DNA of 64,000 nt, from positions 2,188,001-2,252,000 of the forward strand of contig JASPKZ010010239.1 in assembly GCA_030220185.1 (NCBI GenBank), given 5' to 3'. Below are positions 62,693-64,000 of this stretch, one piece after another (the first letter of the stretch is position 1; the number at the start of each line of letters is the position of its first letter). The DNA is from Diploptera punctata (taxonomy: Eukaryota; Arthropoda; Insecta; Blattodea; Blaberidae). The notes below the pieces were generated by a model. It was not told the DNA's origin, did no database searches, and saw nothing but the letters and a program-made list of their open reading frames with translations. The position numbers and the translations under genes are program-made.

Positions 62693-63689
62693 ACGTTAAC
62701 ATAGCCATCCGCAACACATGCATTTTACATAAACATTGCGGAAGAAACCTAGGTTTTGTCATTTTGTTATTCCTAAATTGTCCTTTTAAATGTATTTGCT
62801 TTACGAACTTGTACCTACTTAATTGCGCCATTTCCTAGGCTAGAGAAGACGGTTACAATTGTTATGAAATATAATATTATAAAAGATATAATAATTATTC
62901 TAGACCTAATGAAGCCGAATTTTTCGAACTGAGTACGACGAATTTTAAATAACCAGTAGGTATTTAATTTTTGTACAGTTTGTTTTCTTTTTTCGGTTTT
63001 AACCCGTTATAGTTAACAGTAAGTAGATAATAACAGCAATAATAACGTAAGTAAATCAACAAGTAATATTTTCAAATATTCTGACGTCATCAATGTTGCA
63101 AAGTTTTTTTTCTTCACCTCAGCACTGGAAAATATATTTGTCGTATGTAATACGTAATTTGTGAATTGTAACATTATCTACAGTAAGAAAAACGACCCTC
63201 ACACAGAAAGTGTGCAATCTAAGATATTTCCTCAACGAGTCGAATATTTTTGTCCAATTGTCCTGCTTTACGGAATATATCATACTTTTGTTAATTACGT
63301 GGTATGGTATACAGTTATATTTAAAGGTAATAGACATTTCGGATTTCAGACAAATCCCCACTTCAAATGGTCGGATTCGGTGATATTTGGCGATATATTT
63401 TCGTGAATATATTTCTCGTTATATTTCAATAGCGTATGTTGAGTTTTGTTCTGAAAATGCGAAAAGCACGGCATCTAGAGGGGTTTTTAAATTTTCCTTT
63501 CAGGTTAACCCCCACTCCTAATGGTCAAAATTTTCACTTTGGTAAACTCGATCGTATGTTTTTAATTGATAGCTATATACCGAGTTTGATTCCGAAAAAC
63601 AAAATTTGTGCCGCTAGAGCGTTAATAGACACGTGTGTATTTTATACAGTGTCTGCTAATAGGATCCATTATAGTGTGTAAACATCATT
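62692..63689. other. No recognised feature
   Basis: Two 81-codon frames (63161-63406 and 63436-63681) lie here. They partly echo each other (ttcagacaaatccccacttcaaatgg against ttcaggttaacccccactcctaatgg, in blocks), suggesting an old duplication. No known domain. Confidence 0.35.
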
Positions 63690-63955
63690 CCCTAATTGTT
63701 TATCATGACGCTTCATTAGACTATCCGACACACATAATCTTGACACTCGATTCCATCAGCACATTGTCCTTTATATCCCTCCTCATCACACTGTGTGTTA
63801 TTCATTATCTCTTACAATCTCACTTGCCAAAACATGAAATTCCCTTTCGCCCTATGTCAGAGATTGTCAAATTATAACATCCTTCAAAAACAAACTAAGG
63901 AACTATTTATTTAATAACAAAACTAACTTATACACCTCACTCATAGTATTCTTTT
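63690..63955 (+). pseudogene. LINE C-terminal fragment, Jockey/CR1-type
   Basis: Plus frame from about 63776: PPHHTVCYSLSLTISLAKT, stop, NSLSPYVRDCQIITSFKNKL, RNYLFNNKT. With the stop (TGA from TGG) read as Trp it is the WNSLPxxVRxxxxxxSFKxxLxxYLFN motif found at the end of Jockey/CR1-like LINE proteins, comparable to 35840-36130. No other domain is present. Confidence 0.6.
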
Positions 63956-64000
63956 AACAGTAAATACATTTAATTATTCATGAAAATAATATTAATATTA

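Noticed and set aside
62692..63689. Two 81-codon frames as tandem paralogous genes
   Set aside because: Similarity is limited to short blocks, no domain, and base composition is like non-coding flanks.
1..64000. LTR retrotransposon or endogenous retrovirus
   Set aside because: No protease, integrase, primer-binding site or long direct terminal repeats were found; all reverse transcriptase here is of LINE type.

Overview
The window is eukaryotic, AT-rich, intron/intergenic-type DNA with no confidently recognisable host gene. It is almost wholly built from transposable-element debris: non-LTR retrotransposons (LINEs) with AP-type endonuclease and reverse transcriptase, tRNA-headed SINEs, Penelope-like elements (PLEs), a pogo/Tigger DNA-transposon remnant, a MITE-like hairpin element and many microsatellites. 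The LINE and SINE types look arthropod; an insect, probably a cockroach or termite (Blattodea), is my best guess. That guess rests on recollection of similar repeats, not on a search.

Names used here are local labels. LINE-A is RTE-like (about 3.3 kb, GTAA-type 3' tail); it has one copy split by another element (19409-26283), one near-full copy (45153-48425, minus), one internally deleted copy (32130-32830, minus) and about eight truncated pieces. LINE-B (CTA-type tail, C-terminal CCHC motif) has copies at 21375-24966 (inside LINE-A), 33328-35405 (inside a SINE) and a small 3' end near 43370-43570. LINE-D (GAT-type tail) lies at 39105-40245, 48995-50105 and 58605-59465, all minus. Further short fragments preserve only the reverse-transcriptase C-terminus of other LINEs.

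Region by region: 1-5.1 kb is mostly featureless AT-rich DNA with a 230-bp-arm inverted duplication. From 5.1 to 19.4 kb come SINEs, a degraded PLE, a tandem array of 300-bp units each with a tRNA-like sequence, LINE ends, and a perfect 103-bp inverted repeat carrying a hammerhead-ribozyme-like motif on each strand. From 19.4 to 26.3 kb is LINE-A interrupted by LINE-B. From 26.3 to 38.2 kb there are LINE-A copies with readable target-site duplications, LINE-B inside a SINE, and a PLE with a GIY-YIG domain inside another SINE. From 38 to 55 kb there are more SINEs, LINE-D, the long minus-strand LINE-A copy inserted in a (TA)n tract, and a cluster of PLE ends. From 55 to 64 kb there are Tigger and MITE remnants and old LINE 3' ends.

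No coding sequence looks intact enough to be functional except, partly, the two LINE-B reading frames, which carry frameshifts. One 255-bp open segment at 18146-18400, preceded by a splice-acceptor-like tract, is the only weak candidate for a host exon. The nested insertions give a relative chronology: SINE-2 and SINE-4 are older than the LINE-B and PLE copies inside them, and LINE-A at 19.4 kb is older than the LINE-B it contains. The most interesting signals are the PLE palindromes with hammerhead-like motifs, the internally deleted LINE-A copy with both native ends and a target duplication, and the apparent match between the LINE-B tail and its insertion sites.
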